Shown: positions 1 to 9,302, numbered from the stretch's first letter. The stretch is DNA of 64,000 bases from Candidatus Heimdallarchaeota archaeon (GCA_021399345.1 JAAFKI010000094.1:57561-121560); one strand, 5' to 3'. The notes: generated by a model not told the origin, from the sequence alone. Program-made: numbers and translations.

Positions 1-182
1 TTATCAAGAAAGGGGTAGTCAATGATGGATTACTCAATATGGTAGAAATGGCATTTAGGGCATATGATCCTTGTTTTGCATGTGCTACGCATTCACTTCC
101 AGGTCAAATGCCTTTGGAAGTACAGATTTATTCACATGAAAAAAAATTACTCAAAACCATAAGGAGAGAAGATTCAAAATGA
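1..182 (+). CDS. [NiFe]-hydrogenase large subunit, C-terminal fragment (MvhA-like)
   Basis: Only the last 59 codons are in the window; the first whole codon starts at base 3. The fragment contains DPCFACATH, the C-terminal DPCxxCxxH motif whose two cysteines bind the Ni-Fe centre in [NiFe]-hydrogenase large subunits. A tail of 29 residues follows the His. In this family such a tail is removed by a dedicated protease, and one is encoded at 8808-9302. The stop codon overlaps the start of the FlpD gene (ATGA), so the two are probably translationally coupled. Next to FlpD and HdrA the best reading is a group 3c (Mvh-type) large subunit, but the group cannot be proved from this fragment. Confidence 0.88.
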   Translation, partial: IKKGVVNDGLLNMVEMAFRAYDPCFACATHSLPGQMPLEVQIYSHEKKLLKTIRREDSK

Positions 183-631
183 CCGCAACTGAAACAAAAA
201 CTGAAATGGAGGAGTTTGAACCTAATATAATAGGTTTCTTATGTAATTGGTGCAGTTATGCTGGAGCTGATTTAGCTGGAACCAGCAGGATACAATATCC
301 CCCCAACATTAAGATTATCAAAGTGATGTGTTCTGGAAGAGTAAATCCAATGTATGTTGTTAATGCTCTTCAACAAGGAGCTGATGGTGTTTTAATCGGA
401 GGTTGTCATCCTGGTGATTGTCATTATCAACATGGCAACTTGTTAGCTAGACGACGAATGGCAATTCTGAAGAATCTTCTGGAATTCATTGGGATAGATT
501 CGAGGAGGGTTCGAATGACCTGGGTTAGCGCAGCTGAAGGTAGGAAATTTGCTGAAGTAATTAAAGAAGTTACTGAGGAGATAAAAAAGATTGGTCCAAT
601 GAAAGATATTCAGAGGGTGAATGAATGGTAG
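179..631 (+). CDS. mvhD: FlpD/MvhD family iron-sulfur protein (first copy)
   Basis: This 150-residue protein belongs to the FlpD/MvhD family, whose [2Fe-2S] centre passes electrons from a hydrogenase or formate dehydrogenase to HdrA. Visible are GFLCNWCSYAGADLAG (Cys22, Cys25), VMCSGR (Cys51) and GCHPGDCHY (Cys76, Cys81), the cysteine pattern of the family, at its usual length. About 12 polar residues precede the conserved core. The ATG overlaps the hydrogenase large-subunit stop and the 3' end overlaps the next gene, so it sits inside a tightly coupled operon. Its presumed role is to dock the hydrogenase on an HdrA. A paralogue lies at 9342-9758. Confidence 0.93.
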   Translation: MTATETKTEMEEFEPNIIGFLCNWCSYAGADLAGTSRIQYPPNIKIIKVMCSGRVNPMYVVNALQQGADGVLIGGCHPGDCHYQHGNLLARRRMAILKNLLEFIGIDSRRVRMTWVSAAEGRKFAEVIKEVTEEIKKIGPMKDIQRVNEW

Positions 632-1608
632 ATCAGCAACTGCTTATAGAGGAAGTTAAGAAAGTTGTATCACGTGATGATGTTAAATATGTTATTGGCT
701 ATAAGAAAGGAACATCTGGTTTTGCAATAAGTCCAGCATTTGCTTATTCCACTGAATATGCAGATAAATTCATCTTTAACCCCTTATGCAAAAAGAATCT
801 TGCTGCTTATCCCCTCTTAGAAGATAAACTTCCTTTGAAACGAGGAGAAGAAGAGGATAAAAGAAAGATAGGCATTGTTGTAAAAGGGTGTGACTCTCGA
901 GCATTGGTTCAGATTATCCAAGAGAAAGGTCTTAAACGTGAGGACTTAGTTATTATTGGCATTCCGTGTTCAGGTATTATTGATCACAAGAAAATTACAG
1001 CAAAATTCCCCAATGAAACATCTTATTCTGCGATAGAAGAAGAGCAAGGATTTTATAAAATTACTATTAATGGAGAAGTTCATGAAATTGCTAAAGAGGA
1101 ACTGTTAGCCGATTACTGTACTAGTTGTATTGCTCCTAATCCTGTAATTTATGATGTACTTATCGGGGAAGAGGTTGAACCTTGGAATTTAGAAGAGCAT
1201 AAGAATCTTGATGTTCTAGAAGAAAAAGATGTTGGAGAGAGATGGGAATACTGGAAAGAACACTTTGATAGATGTATTCGATGCTATGCCTGTAGAGAAG
1301 CATGCCCATTGTGTTATTGTAAGGAATGTATGGCTGATCTTCTTAATCCTCAGTGGATTAGACGATCTGTAAATCTATCAGAAAATACTGCATGGAATAT
1401 TATGCGAGCATATCATCTAGCAGGACGTTGCGTAGGGTGTGGAGAGTGTGAATCTGTTTGTCCTGTAAACATCCCTCTTATGGAACTAAACAAAGAGATT
1501 GAGAAAGACGTGAAAAATATGTTTGAATATTCTGCAGGTATGGACTTGGAAGAAAAACCGTTGTTTGGTACCTTCCGACCTGATGATCCCGAGGAGTTTA
1601 TTATGTGA
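625..1608 (+). CDS. Iron-sulfur electron-transfer subunit, FrhB/FlxC-like, two 4Fe-4S motifs
   Basis: This 327-residue cytoplasmic protein has an N-terminal part with VKGCDSRALVQII followed by an IIGIPCSG segment, as in the FrhB/FdhB and AsrA-like electron-transfer families. The C-terminal half carries cysteine-rich clusters: CTSC near residue 169, CIRCYACREACPLCYC near 212 and CVGCGECESVCP near 271, the last two being ferredoxin-type ligands. The ATG has a GGGTGA ribosome site 4 bases upstream. The next gene has the related RPCDARS motif, so the two look like distant paralogues. By context it is the FlxC-like or FrhB-like wire between the NAD(P) flavoprotein and HdrA. The exact subunit name is uncertain. 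Confidence 0.8.
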   Translation: MVDQQLLIEEVKKVVSRDDVKYVIGYKKGTSGFAISPAFAYSTEYADKFIFNPLCKKNLAAYPLLEDKLPLKRGEEEDKRKIGIVVKGCDSRALVQIIQEKGLKREDLVIIGIPCSGIIDHKKITAKFPNETSYSAIEEEQGFYKITINGEVHEIAKEELLADYCTSCIAPNPVIYDVLIGEEVEPWNLEEHKNLDVLEEKDVGERWEYWKEHFDRCIRCYACREACPLCYCKECMADLLNPQWIRRSVNLSENTAWNIMRAYHLAGRCVGCGECESVCPVNIPLMELNKEIEKDVKNMFEYSAGMDLEEKPLFGTFRPDDPEEFIM

Positions 1609-1614
1609 GGTGTT

Positions 1615-2646
1615 ATGATGGAAACATTAATTTTACAAAAAGACAAACTTACTAAACTGATTGAGAAACTCTCTTCCAGTCATGTTCTATATGGTCCTAT
1701 TGAAGAAAATGGATTTTCATTGTTCAAGCAAATTAGGGATTTCAAGGAACTAAACCTAAAATATCTTCTAACACGTGTCCCTCCAAAATCTCTTATCTTC
1801 AAACAGACAGAGACTCTATTCAAGTTTATACCAGGGAGAAAAGGCACAGTCACTTCGTCAGAAATAAATGAAGAGAAGAGTATAATTTTTGCAATTAGAC
1901 CTTGTGATGCGCGTAGTTTTAAAATACTTGATCCAGTTTTCGAAGGGAATTTTGAAGATCCATTTTACATTTCAAAAAGGAAAAATACTGTTCTAATTGG
2001 ATTAACTTGTAACTCTCCAGAGAAGAATTGTTTCTGCACTTCATTTGATGATAGTCCCGGTTCAACTGAAAATGTTGACATTCTTTTTACAGATTTAGAT
2101 GATAAGTTCTTTGTAGAAGTAGTTACAGAAAAGGGTAAAAATCTGATAAAATCAATAGAAGATGTATTTGAAAAATCTACAAAAAATGATGAAGATTCAA
2201 AGAGAAATATTGTGACCAATTCTGTTGAAAGTATCACAAGAAAAATGGATCTTGATGGATTAGTCCCTAAACTTGATAAGATGTTTGATCACGAATTATG
2301 GCATAATACTGCCCAAAAATGTATTGGATGTGGAATCTGTACTTATTTGTGTCCGACATGTCATTGTTTTGATATGCAAGATGAATCTTCTCTGAGAGAA
2401 GGAGCAAGAATTCGTGTATGGGATTCGTGTATGTATCCTGAATACACTCATCATGCCTCAGGACACAATCCAAGAGCAATAAGAATGAGCAGAGTAAGAA
2501 ATAGGGTTTATCACAAGTTCAGTTATTTCCCTAAGAATGAAGATATCACGGCTTGTACGGGTTGTGGGAGATGTATTGATTATTGTCCTGTAAATATTGA
2601 TATAATTGATGTAATAGAAAAAGTGGGGGTCATAGCAAATGAGTAA
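1615..2646 (+). CDS. Iron-sulfur subunit, sulfhydrogenase beta / AsrA / FlxB-like
   Basis: This 343-residue protein resembles the beta subunit of archaeal sulfhydrogenase (HydB), anaerobic sulfite reductase A and FlxB, which relay electrons between a NAD(P)H flavoprotein and the catalytic partner. Motifs in order are IRPCDARSF near residue 100, CFCTSFDDSPG near 140, and two C-terminal 4Fe-4S motifs, CIGCGICTYLCPTCHC near 238 and CTGCGRCIDYCPVN near 319. Two adjacent ATGs exist; GAGGTG lies 2 bases before the first and 5 before the second, so the start at 1618 is equally possible. The 3' end overlaps the following FAD/NAD(P) gene by 8 bases, its usual partner in Hyd, Asr and Flx systems. Confidence 0.85.
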   Translation: MMETLILQKDKLTKLIEKLSSSHVLYGPIEENGFSLFKQIRDFKELNLKYLLTRVPPKSLIFKQTETLFKFIPGRKGTVTSSEINEEKSIIFAIRPCDARSFKILDPVFEGNFEDPFYISKRKNTVLIGLTCNSPEKNCFCTSFDDSPGSTENVDILFTDLDDKFFVEVVTEKGKNLIKSIEDVFEKSTKNDEDSKRNIVTNSVESITRKMDLDGLVPKLDKMFDHELWHNTAQKCIGCGICTYLCPTCHCFDMQDESSLREGARIRVWDSCMYPEYTHHASGHNPRAIRMSRVRNRVYHKFSYFPKNEDITACTGCGRCIDYCPVNIDIIDVIEKVGVIANE

Positions 2647-3478
2647 AAACCCATATAGTCCATGGTTAGCTACAATTTCTGGAATTAAACAAGAAGCTGT
2701 TGGTGAGAGACCTATTAAGACTTTCAAATTAGTTTTGGAAGACGAAGAAATAAGGAATAATTTCTCTTTTATTCCAGGTCAGTGTATTATGGTTAGTCTT
2801 TTTGGCACTGGTGAATGTTTCTTTGCTATTTCTTCTTCACCAACTCAAAAGGAATACATAGAAGTGAGCGTTCTAAAATTGGGTAAAGTAACAACTGAGT
2901 TGCACCAATATGAACCTGGAGATTCAGTAGGATTGAGAGGTCCTTATGGTAATCACTTCAATGTGAAAGAGTGGGAAGGAAAGAATTTGTTATTTATTGG
3001 AGGAGGAATCGGTCAAGCTCCACTTCGTTCAATAATTAATTTCGCTCTAGATAAACGAGAAAAATATGCAAATTTAGACATTATTTATGGAGCGAGAAGT
3101 ACAAATGATTTGTGCTATAAAGAAGAATTCGCAGAATTAGGAAAGAGAGATGATGTAAATATCCATCTATCTATAGATGTTGAAGAAGAGGGGTGGAATG
3201 AATATGTTGGATTTGTTCCTGATAATCTAAAAAGATTGAATCCAACTCCAGACAATACTATAGCGATAACGTGCGGACCTCCAATAATGATCAAATATGT
3301 AATTCAGAATTTAGAGGATCTTGGATTTGAAGATGACCAAATTTTCACGACTCTAGAAATGAGAATGAAATGTGGAATAGGCATTTGTGGAAGATGTAAC
3401 ATAGGCAATCTCTATGTTTGTAAAGATGGTCCAGTATTTTCATATGGACAACTGAGAAATCTAGAAGGAGATATGTGA
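2639..3478 (+). CDS. FAD/NAD(P)-binding iron-sulfur subunit, HydG/AsrB/FlxA-like
   Basis: This 279-residue protein of the ferredoxin-NADP reductase superfamily should exchange electrons between NAD(P)H and the iron-sulfur subunits. The N-terminal flavin barrel (about 10-110) includes FAISSSPT. The nucleotide-binding half has LLFIGGGIGQAPLRS near residue 117 and ITCGPPIM near 215. The end carries the CGICGRC-x7-C pattern of the [2Fe-2S] cluster in PyrK, AsrB and HydG. Its start lies inside the end of the previous gene and follows a G-rich GTGGGGG ribosome site. It gives the operon a first pyridine-nucleotide site; the second is in the HdrA fusion at 5451-8804. NADH versus NADPH preference is not readable here. 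Confidence 0.87.
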   Translation: MSKNPYSPWLATISGIKQEAVGERPIKTFKLVLEDEEIRNNFSFIPGQCIMVSLFGTGECFFAISSSPTQKEYIEVSVLKLGKVTTELHQYEPGDSVGLRGPYGNHFNVKEWEGKNLLFIGGGIGQAPLRSIINFALDKREKYANLDIIYGARSTNDLCYKEEFAELGKRDDVNIHLSIDVEEEGWNEYVGFVPDNLKRLNPTPDNTIAITCGPPIMIKYVIQNLEDLGFEDDQIFTTLEMRMKCGIGICGRCNIGNLYVCKDGPVFSYGQLRNLEGDM

Positions 3479-3491
3479 AGGTGGTATAATA

Positions 3492-5438
3492 ATGAAGATA
3501 GGAGTTTACGTATGCGAATGTGGTATTAATATTAGTGCTACAGTAAATGTACCTGAAGTTGTAGAGAGAATTAAAACACTCCCGAATGTAGAAAGCAGCC
3601 GTTATAGTAAGTACATTTGTTCTGATTCTGGGCAAGAGTTAATTAGAAAAGACATTAGAGAGCTGAATCTAGATAGAGTTGTGGTTGCTTCTTGTTCTCC
3701 TAGAATGCATGAACCAACATTTAGAGGAGTTGTTGAAGAAGAAGGAATGAATCCATATTGCCTTGAGATGGTTAATATTAGAGAACATGTTTCATGGGTA
3801 CATTCTGATAAAGAAAGAGCTACAGAGAAAGCAATAAAACTAATTTCTGGTGCTGTTGCTAGAGCACAATTTCTCGAACCATTAGAACGTAAGGAAGTAA
3901 GTGTTATTCCCAAATCATTGGTTATTGGTGGAGGTATAGCGGGTATTCAAGCTGCTTTAGAGATTGCAATTGATGGGTTTCAGGTCTATCTTGTTGATCG
4001 AAATCCAAGTATTGGCGGAAGAATGGCTCAATTAGATAAGACTTTTCCAACCTTAGATTGTTCAGCATGTATTCTGGCACCTAAAATGGTGGATGCTGCA
4101 AGACACCCAAATATAGAACTCCTGACCTATTCAGAAATTGAGAAAGTTGATGGTTATATTGGTAATTTCAAAGTTACAGTCAAAAAGAAACCAAGATATG
4201 TAGATATCGAGAAATGTGTTGGGTGTGGACTCTGCGCTGAAGCATGTAGATTAAAAGGACGAGTTCTTAATGAATTTGATGAGAACCTAAGTAAAAGAAG
4301 CGCAATTTATATCCCATTTCCTCAAGCCGTTCCTTTTGTGTACACTATAGATCCGGAACGTTGCAATATGTTAAAATTTGGGAAATGTGGAGATGAACTA
4401 CTTTGTGTTGGTGCTTGTGAACAAAATGCAATTAATTTTGATCAGAAAGAAGAATTAGTGGAACTAGATGTTGGAACTATTGTTGTTGCAACAGGTTTTG
4501 ATAATTTTGATCCATCATCAGAATTGAAGTATGGCTATAAGGAAAATGCAAGCGTAATAACAGGAATGGAATTTGAGAGAATTGTTAACGCTGCAGGTCC
4601 TACTGAAGGACATCTTGAAATTAATGGAAAAGAACCTGAGAATGTAGTATTTATCCAATGTGTTGGTTCTCGAGATAAAGAAGGACATGAATACTGCTCA
4701 AGAGTCTGCTGTATGTATACTGCTAAACAAGCACACATGGTCAGAGATAAATATCCCGATTCAAAAATAGCAGTTTATTTCACAGATGTTAGAGCTTTTG
4801 GTAAAGGGTTTGAGGAATTTTATAATAGAGTTAAAGATGAAGATGTTGAATACAGAAGAAGAGAATTAGATGATCCAATTCAAGTGGTCGGTAATGAAGG
4901 AGGAGTAATTGTTAAAGCTGAAGGTCATCCTGACATTCATGCAGACTTGGTTGTGTTAGCAACAGGTTTGGTACCTAGAAAGGATAACAAAGAGCTAGCT
5001 AGAAAACTTAATATCAGCTTGAGCGCTGACGGTTTCCTTTTAGAAGCTCATCCAAAGCTCCGTCCTTTAGATACTTTTACAGATGGAATTTTCATAGCAG
5101 GTTGTTGTCAGAGTCCTAAAGACATACCAGATACAGTTGCACAAGCAAGTGGAGCAGCAGTTAGAGCAGCAGCTCCTTTAGCTCAAGGTAAAGCTCAAGT
5201 TGAGGCCATTACTGCTACGATAAATGATGATTTGTGCAGTGGATGTCGTATTTGTGAGAAACTATGTGCTTATTCTGCTTTAGAATTTTCCAGTGATGAT
5301 AAAATCATGAAGATAAATGATGTCTTGTGTAAAGGCTGTGGTTCATGTGCAGCTGCTTGTCCAACGGGTGCAATAAAAATGAAACACTATAGCAATAAGC
5401 AAGTCCTTGCTCAAATCGGGGGTATTTTAGCTAAATAG
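3492..5438 (+). CDS. hdrA: HdrA, flavin-bifurcating heterodisulfide reductase subunit A
   Basis: This 648-residue protein is a standard-length HdrA, the FAD and iron-sulfur subunit that carries out flavin-based electron bifurcation in Mvh-Hdr complexes. It starts with the HdrA signature VYVCECGINISATV, has an FAD GxGxxG motif (VIGGGIAGIQAA, about 141-152), then FPTLDCSACI and PKMVDAARHPN. A ferredoxin insert (CVGCGLCAEAC near 242) follows. The second half has FIQCVGSRD, YCSRVCCMYTAKQA and the C-terminal motifs CSGCRICEKLC and CKGCGSCAAACP. GGTGG precedes the ATG by 7 bases. It is a close paralogue of the next gene, with stretches of identical DNA. HdrB and HdrC, its usual partners, are not in the window. 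Confidence 0.95.
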   Translation: MKIGVYVCECGINISATVNVPEVVERIKTLPNVESSRYSKYICSDSGQELIRKDIRELNLDRVVVASCSPRMHEPTFRGVVEEEGMNPYCLEMVNIREHVSWVHSDKERATEKAIKLISGAVARAQFLEPLERKEVSVIPKSLVIGGGIAGIQAALEIAIDGFQVYLVDRNPSIGGRMAQLDKTFPTLDCSACILAPKMVDAARHPNIELLTYSEIEKVDGYIGNFKVTVKKKPRYVDIEKCVGCGLCAEACRLKGRVLNEFDENLSKRSAIYIPFPQAVPFVYTIDPERCNMLKFGKCGDELLCVGACEQNAINFDQKEELVELDVGTIVVATGFDNFDPSSELKYGYKENASVITGMEFERIVNAAGPTEGHLEINGKEPENVVFIQCVGSRDKEGHEYCSRVCCMYTAKQAHMVRDKYPDSKIAVYFTDVRAFGKGFEEFYNRVKDEDVEYRRRELDDPIQVVGNEGGVIVKAEGHPDIHADLVVLATGLVPRKDNKELARKLNISLSADGFLLEAHPKLRPLDTFTDGIFIAGCCQSPKDIPDTVAQASGAAVRAAAPLAQGKAQVEAITATINDDLCSGCRICEKLCAYSALEFSSDDKIMKINDVLCKGCGSCAAACPTGAIKMKHYSNKQVLAQIGGILAK

Positions 5439-5450
5439 GAGAGGAATATT

Positions 5451-8400
5451 ATGAAATTAGGAGTTTACGTATGCGAATGTGGTATTAACATTAGTGCAAC
5501 AGTTGACGTTGAGAAAGTTGCTGAAGTTGCGAAAGATTTTCCGAATGTAGAAGTTAGTAGATTTTACAAGTACATGTGTTCAGAACCAGGTCAAGAACTT
5601 ATCAAACAAGACATTGACAATCTTGGGTTAGATCGTATTGTAGTAGCTTCTTGTTCTCCTAGAATGCATGAACCAACATTTAGAGCTGTTGTTGAAGAAA
5701 AAGGAATGAATCCATATTGCCTTGAAATGGTTAATATTAGAGAACAAGATTCATGGGTACATAAAGATAAAGAAAAAGGAACGGAGAAAGCAATTTCATT
5801 GGTAAGAAGTGGAGTTCTCAAAGCATCTCTTCTAAAACCTCTGATTAAGAAAAAAGTAGGGGTAACTCCAAATGCTCTTGTTATAGGTGGTGGAATAGCA
5901 GGTATTCAAGCTGCTTTAGATATTGGAAATATGGGTTTTCACACATATTTAGTCGAAAAAACACCTAGTATTGGAGGAAGAATGGCTCAATTAGATAAGA
6001 CTTTTCCAACCTTAGATTGTTCAGCATGTATTTTAACACCAAAAATGGTAGATGTAGCTCGTCATCCAAATGTAGAGCTTATGACCTATTCTGAGATAGA
6101 AAAAGTTGAAGGATTTGCAGGTAATTTCAAAGTTTCAGTAAAAAAGAAGCCACGTTTTGTAGATGTAAACAAATGTACTGCGTGTGGTGACTGTGTAGAA
6201 AATTGTCCTGTAATAGAGCTGGATGATTATAATGAAAATATGACGACTAGAAAAGCAATCTACATACCTTTTCCTCAAGCTGTTCCTAAGAAATACGTTA
6301 TTGCTAAATTAGAGGAATACTCTCCATGTAAAGCAACATGTCCTGCAAGTAATAATGCTCAAGGATACGTTCAGCTTATAGGAGTGGGAAAATTTAAGGA
6401 ATCTCTAGAAGTAATCCGCGATAAAAATCCCTTTCCCTCAGTTTGTGGTAGGGTTTGTCATCATCCTTGTGAAGAGGTTTGTAAAAGAGCCGAAATTGAT
6501 GAACCTGTATCAATAATGCAATTAAAAAGATTCGCTGCAGATTATAACAGATTACATGATGAACCTCCTCCAGAAGTTATAGAACCTACAAAAGAAGAGA
6601 AAATAGCTATTATTGGAGCTGGACCTTCAGGACTTTCCTGTGCTATTAGATTACTTGAGCAAGGATATCCTGTAACTGTCTATGATGAAGCAGATATACC
6701 TGGGGGGATTATGACAAGTTGTCTTCCTTCTTATCGTCTTCCTCCAGATTTAGCATTATATGATATAAACCGATTATTAGACCAAGGAATAGATTTGATA
6801 AAAAACATTAAAGTTGGAAAAGATATTTCTTTTGATGAAATTAAGAATAAGTATGATGCTGTCTTCGTAGGAATTGGAGCTCAACTCCCTGCTGTTCTAG
6901 AAGTTGAAGGATCTGGTGTTTCAGGAATTCTAGAAGGAATAACTTTCCTAAAGGATGCGAAAAAGGGGATAAAAACACCAGAATTTGGAGAAAAAATTAT
7001 TGTTATTGGTGGTGGAAACGTAGCGATGGATAGTGCTAAAGTTGCACTACGAATGGGAGCAAAAGAAGTCAATGTTGTTTGTCTAGAGACGAGAGATTTA
7101 GCTTTGAAAGATAGAATGCCTGCTGACATATGGGAAATAGAAGAATCAGAAGAGGAAGGTGTAATTTTCTATAATGAACTAGGTCCCAAAAAGATACTTA
7201 GCAAGAAAGGAAAAGTTACAGGTTTAGAAACCATAATTTGTATTTCAGTTTATGAAGAAGATGGTTCATTCAGACCAGAATTTCATGATGATCCTTCTCC
7301 TGTTATTGAAGGTGATACTATTATCTTTGCTATAGGACAGAAATCTGATCTAACAGGTTTTGAGGAAATTGAGACAAATCCTGGTGGTAGAACAATAAAG
7401 ATTGATCCTATAACCTTTGAAACAAATATTCCAGGAATATTTGCAGGGGGAGACATTGTCCCAGGTGTACCATCTGTAGTCAATGCAATAGGAATGGGTG
7501 CCGAAGCTGCAATTTCAATTGACAGATATCTACGAAAAGTTGACATTAAGGAAGGTAGGGTTAGAGATATAACTAAGATAGATTTTGTCAGACTTGATAA
7601 AGAGAAACGTCCTAGAGCGAAAATGAAACGCGCTCCTGTTGAGGAAAGAATAAAGGATTTCCGAGAAATTGATTTAGGATATACTGAGGAAGAAGCTGTT
7701 CAAGAGGCACTAAGATGTATCTCTTGTTCGATCTGTTCTGAATGTATGCAATGTGTTGAAACATGTGAAGCAGAAGCTATAATTCATGATCAAGAAGTTG
7801 AATATGTTGAACTAGACATAGGAGCAATAGTTGTTGCAACAGGATTTGACAATTATGACCCAAGTAACAAACCTGAATATGGATATGGTCAAACTTCAAA
7901 TGTTCTTACAGGTATGGAATTTGAAAGATTAGTTTCAGCTTCAGGACCAACAGTTGGTCATATTGAGATCAATGGAAAAGAACCCGAGAATGTAGTTTTT
8001 ATCCAATGCGTTGGTTCAAGGGATAAAGAAGGACATAAATACTGCTCAAGAGTCTGCTGTATGTATACAGCTAAACAAGCTCATATGGTAAGAGACAAAT
8101 TACCAAATTCTAAATTGACTGTTTATAACACAGATGTTAGAGCATTTGGGAAAGGATTCGAGGAATTCTATAATAGAGTACAAGCTGAAGATGTTGAATA
8201 CAGAAGAAGAGAATTAGATGATTCAATTCAAGTGGTCGGTAATGAAAAGGGAGTTATTGTCAAAGCAGAAGGACATCCAGATATTCATGCAGATCTTGTT
8301 GTATTAGCAACTGGTTTAATCCCTAGAGAAGATTCCAAAGAACTATCTAGGTTATTGAATATTAGCATGAGTGAAGATGGATTTTACTTAGAAGCTCATC

Positions 8401-8804
8401 CAAAGCTCCGACCTGTAGATACTTTTACAGATGGTGTTTTCTTAGCAGGATGCTGCCAAAGCCCCAAAGATATACCTGATACAGTAGCTCAAGCTAGTAG
8501 TGCTGCATCAAGAGCATGTAATATACTCTCACAAAAAGAATTGGAAATAGAAGCAACAATTGCTCATGTTGATGAGAGTTTGTGTAGAGGATGTGGACTC
8601 TGCGTTGAATCATGTCCGTATTCAGCAATAGAACTCAAGATAATTAATCAATTCGGATACGAAACTGAAGTGGCAAGTGTTAATGAAGCCTTATGTAAAG
8701 GATGTGGAAGTTGTGCAGCAGCTTGTTTGAATGGTGCGATTAACCATCTTGGATACACTGATCATCAAATACTTGCACAAATAAAAGCATTAGGAGAAAA
8801 ATAA
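5451..8804 (+). CDS. hdrA: HdrA with inserted GltD/NfnB-like NAD(P)H oxidoreductase domain
   Basis: This 1117-residue protein is an HdrA split by about 470 residues of another flavoprotein. Residues 1-285 and about 755-1117 match the neighbouring HdrA, including FPTLDCSACI, YCSRVCCMYTAKQA and two terminal ferredoxin motifs. The insert, about 286-755, reads like the small subunit of glutamate synthase or NfnB. It has an N-terminal cysteine domain (CKATCP, CGRVCHHPCEEVC), a FAD motif (IIGAGPSGLSCA near 385), a nucleotide motif (VIGGGNVAMDSA near 517) and GGDIVPG near 664. The second nucleotide strand ends VVCLE rather than the VVYRR typical of NADPH-specific GltD, which hints at NADH. A GGAGAGG site precedes the ATG. 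The insert replaces the mid ferredoxin region of HdrA. Confidence 0.93.
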   Translation: MKLGVYVCECGINISATVDVEKVAEVAKDFPNVEVSRFYKYMCSEPGQELIKQDIDNLGLDRIVVASCSPRMHEPTFRAVVEEKGMNPYCLEMVNIREQDSWVHKDKEKGTEKAISLVRSGVLKASLLKPLIKKKVGVTPNALVIGGGIAGIQAALDIGNMGFHTYLVEKTPSIGGRMAQLDKTFPTLDCSACILTPKMVDVARHPNVELMTYSEIEKVEGFAGNFKVSVKKKPRFVDVNKCTACGDCVENCPVIELDDYNENMTTRKAIYIPFPQAVPKKYVIAKLEEYSPCKATCPASNNAQGYVQLIGVGKFKESLEVIRDKNPFPSVCGRVCHHPCEEVCKRAEIDEPVSIMQLKRFAADYNRLHDEPPPEVIEPTKEEKIAIIGAGPSGLSCAIRLLEQGYPVTVYDEADIPGGIMTSCLPSYRLPPDLALYDINRLLDQGIDLIKNIKVGKDISFDEIKNKYDAVFVGIGAQLPAVLEVEGSGVSGILEGITFLKDAKKGIKTPEFGEKIIVIGGGNVAMDSAKVALRMGAKEVNVVCLETRDLALKDRMPADIWEIEESEEEGVIFYNELGPKKILSKKGKVTGLETIICISVYEEDGSFRPEFHDDPSPVIEGDTIIFAIGQKSDLTGFEEIETNPGGRTIKIDPITFETNIPGIFAGGDIVPGVPSVVNAIGMGAEAAISIDRYLRKVDIKEGRVRDITKIDFVRLDKEKRPRAKMKRAPVEERIKDFREIDLGYTEEEAVQEALRCISCSICSECMQCVETCEAEAIIHDQEVEYVELDIGAIVVATGFDNYDPSNKPEYGYGQTSNVLTGMEFERLVSASGPTVGHIEINGKEPENVVFIQCVGSRDKEGHKYCSRVCCMYTAKQAHMVRDKLPNSKLTVYNTDVRAFGKGFEEFYNRVQAEDVEYRRRELDDSIQVVGNEKGVIVKAEGHPDIHADLVVLATGLIPREDSKELSRLLNISMSEDGFYLEAHPKLRPVDTFTDGVFLAGCCQSPKDIPDTVAQASSAASRACNILSQKELEIEATIAHVDESLCRGCGLCVESCPYSAIELKIINQFGYETEVASVNEALCKGCGSCAAACLNGAINHLGYTDHQILAQIKALGEK

Positions 8805-8807
8805 AGG

Positions 8808-9302
8808 TTGAGATCAATAATAATAGGATTAGGAAACCCTATAGTAGGAGACGATGCTATTGGCATCAAAGTTATGGAGCACATTAGGGACACGTTTTCT
8901 CCTATAAAAAATACTGAAATCTTGGCTGATATATCTATTGCAGGTTTGGGGTTAGTGGAATTGATTCGAGGATATGACAGCGTTATACTTGTAGATTCAA
9001 TTCAAACAGGAAAGAATTCAGTAGGAACAGTAATACAGCTTCGACCTGAAGAATTTTCACTTGCTTCACATACTTCGCATTATCACAACATAGATATCTT
9101 TACAGCTTTGGAATTTAGTAATCAAATATATGACGATGTTCCAAAGGATATCAAAATCATCGGGATAGAAATCATGAATCCTATGGAGTTTAGTGATGAA
9201 TTATCATTTGAACTCCAAAATAAGTTTGAAGGAATCGTTAATCAAGTTTATCAAACAATCATTCAAGAATTAAAAGAGGAAATAACAGCAAATATCGTAT
9301 GA
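8808..9302 (+). CDS. Hydrogenase maturation protease (HycI/FrhD family)
   Basis: This 164-residue protein begins SIIIGLGNPIVGDDAIG, the signature of endopeptidases that trim the C-terminus of [NiFe]-hydrogenase large subunits after metal insertion. The family's nickel-sensing acidic and His residues are represented by the Asp in GDDA, by VDSIQTG near residue 63 and by the His cluster in SHTSHYHNID near 86. The start is TTG, 3 bases after the HdrA stop, with AAAGG just before it; no better upstream start is possible. Its place at the end of the operon that begins with a large subunit bearing a 29-residue tail makes that subunit its likely substrate. Confidence 0.9.
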   Translation: MRSIIIGLGNPIVGDDAIGIKVMEHIRDTFSPIKNTEILADISIAGLGLVELIRGYDSVILVDSIQTGKNSVGTVIQLRPEEFSLASHTSHYHNIDIFTALEFSNQIYDDVPKDIKIIGIEIMNPMEFSDELSFELQNKFEGIVNQVYQTIIQELKEEITANIV

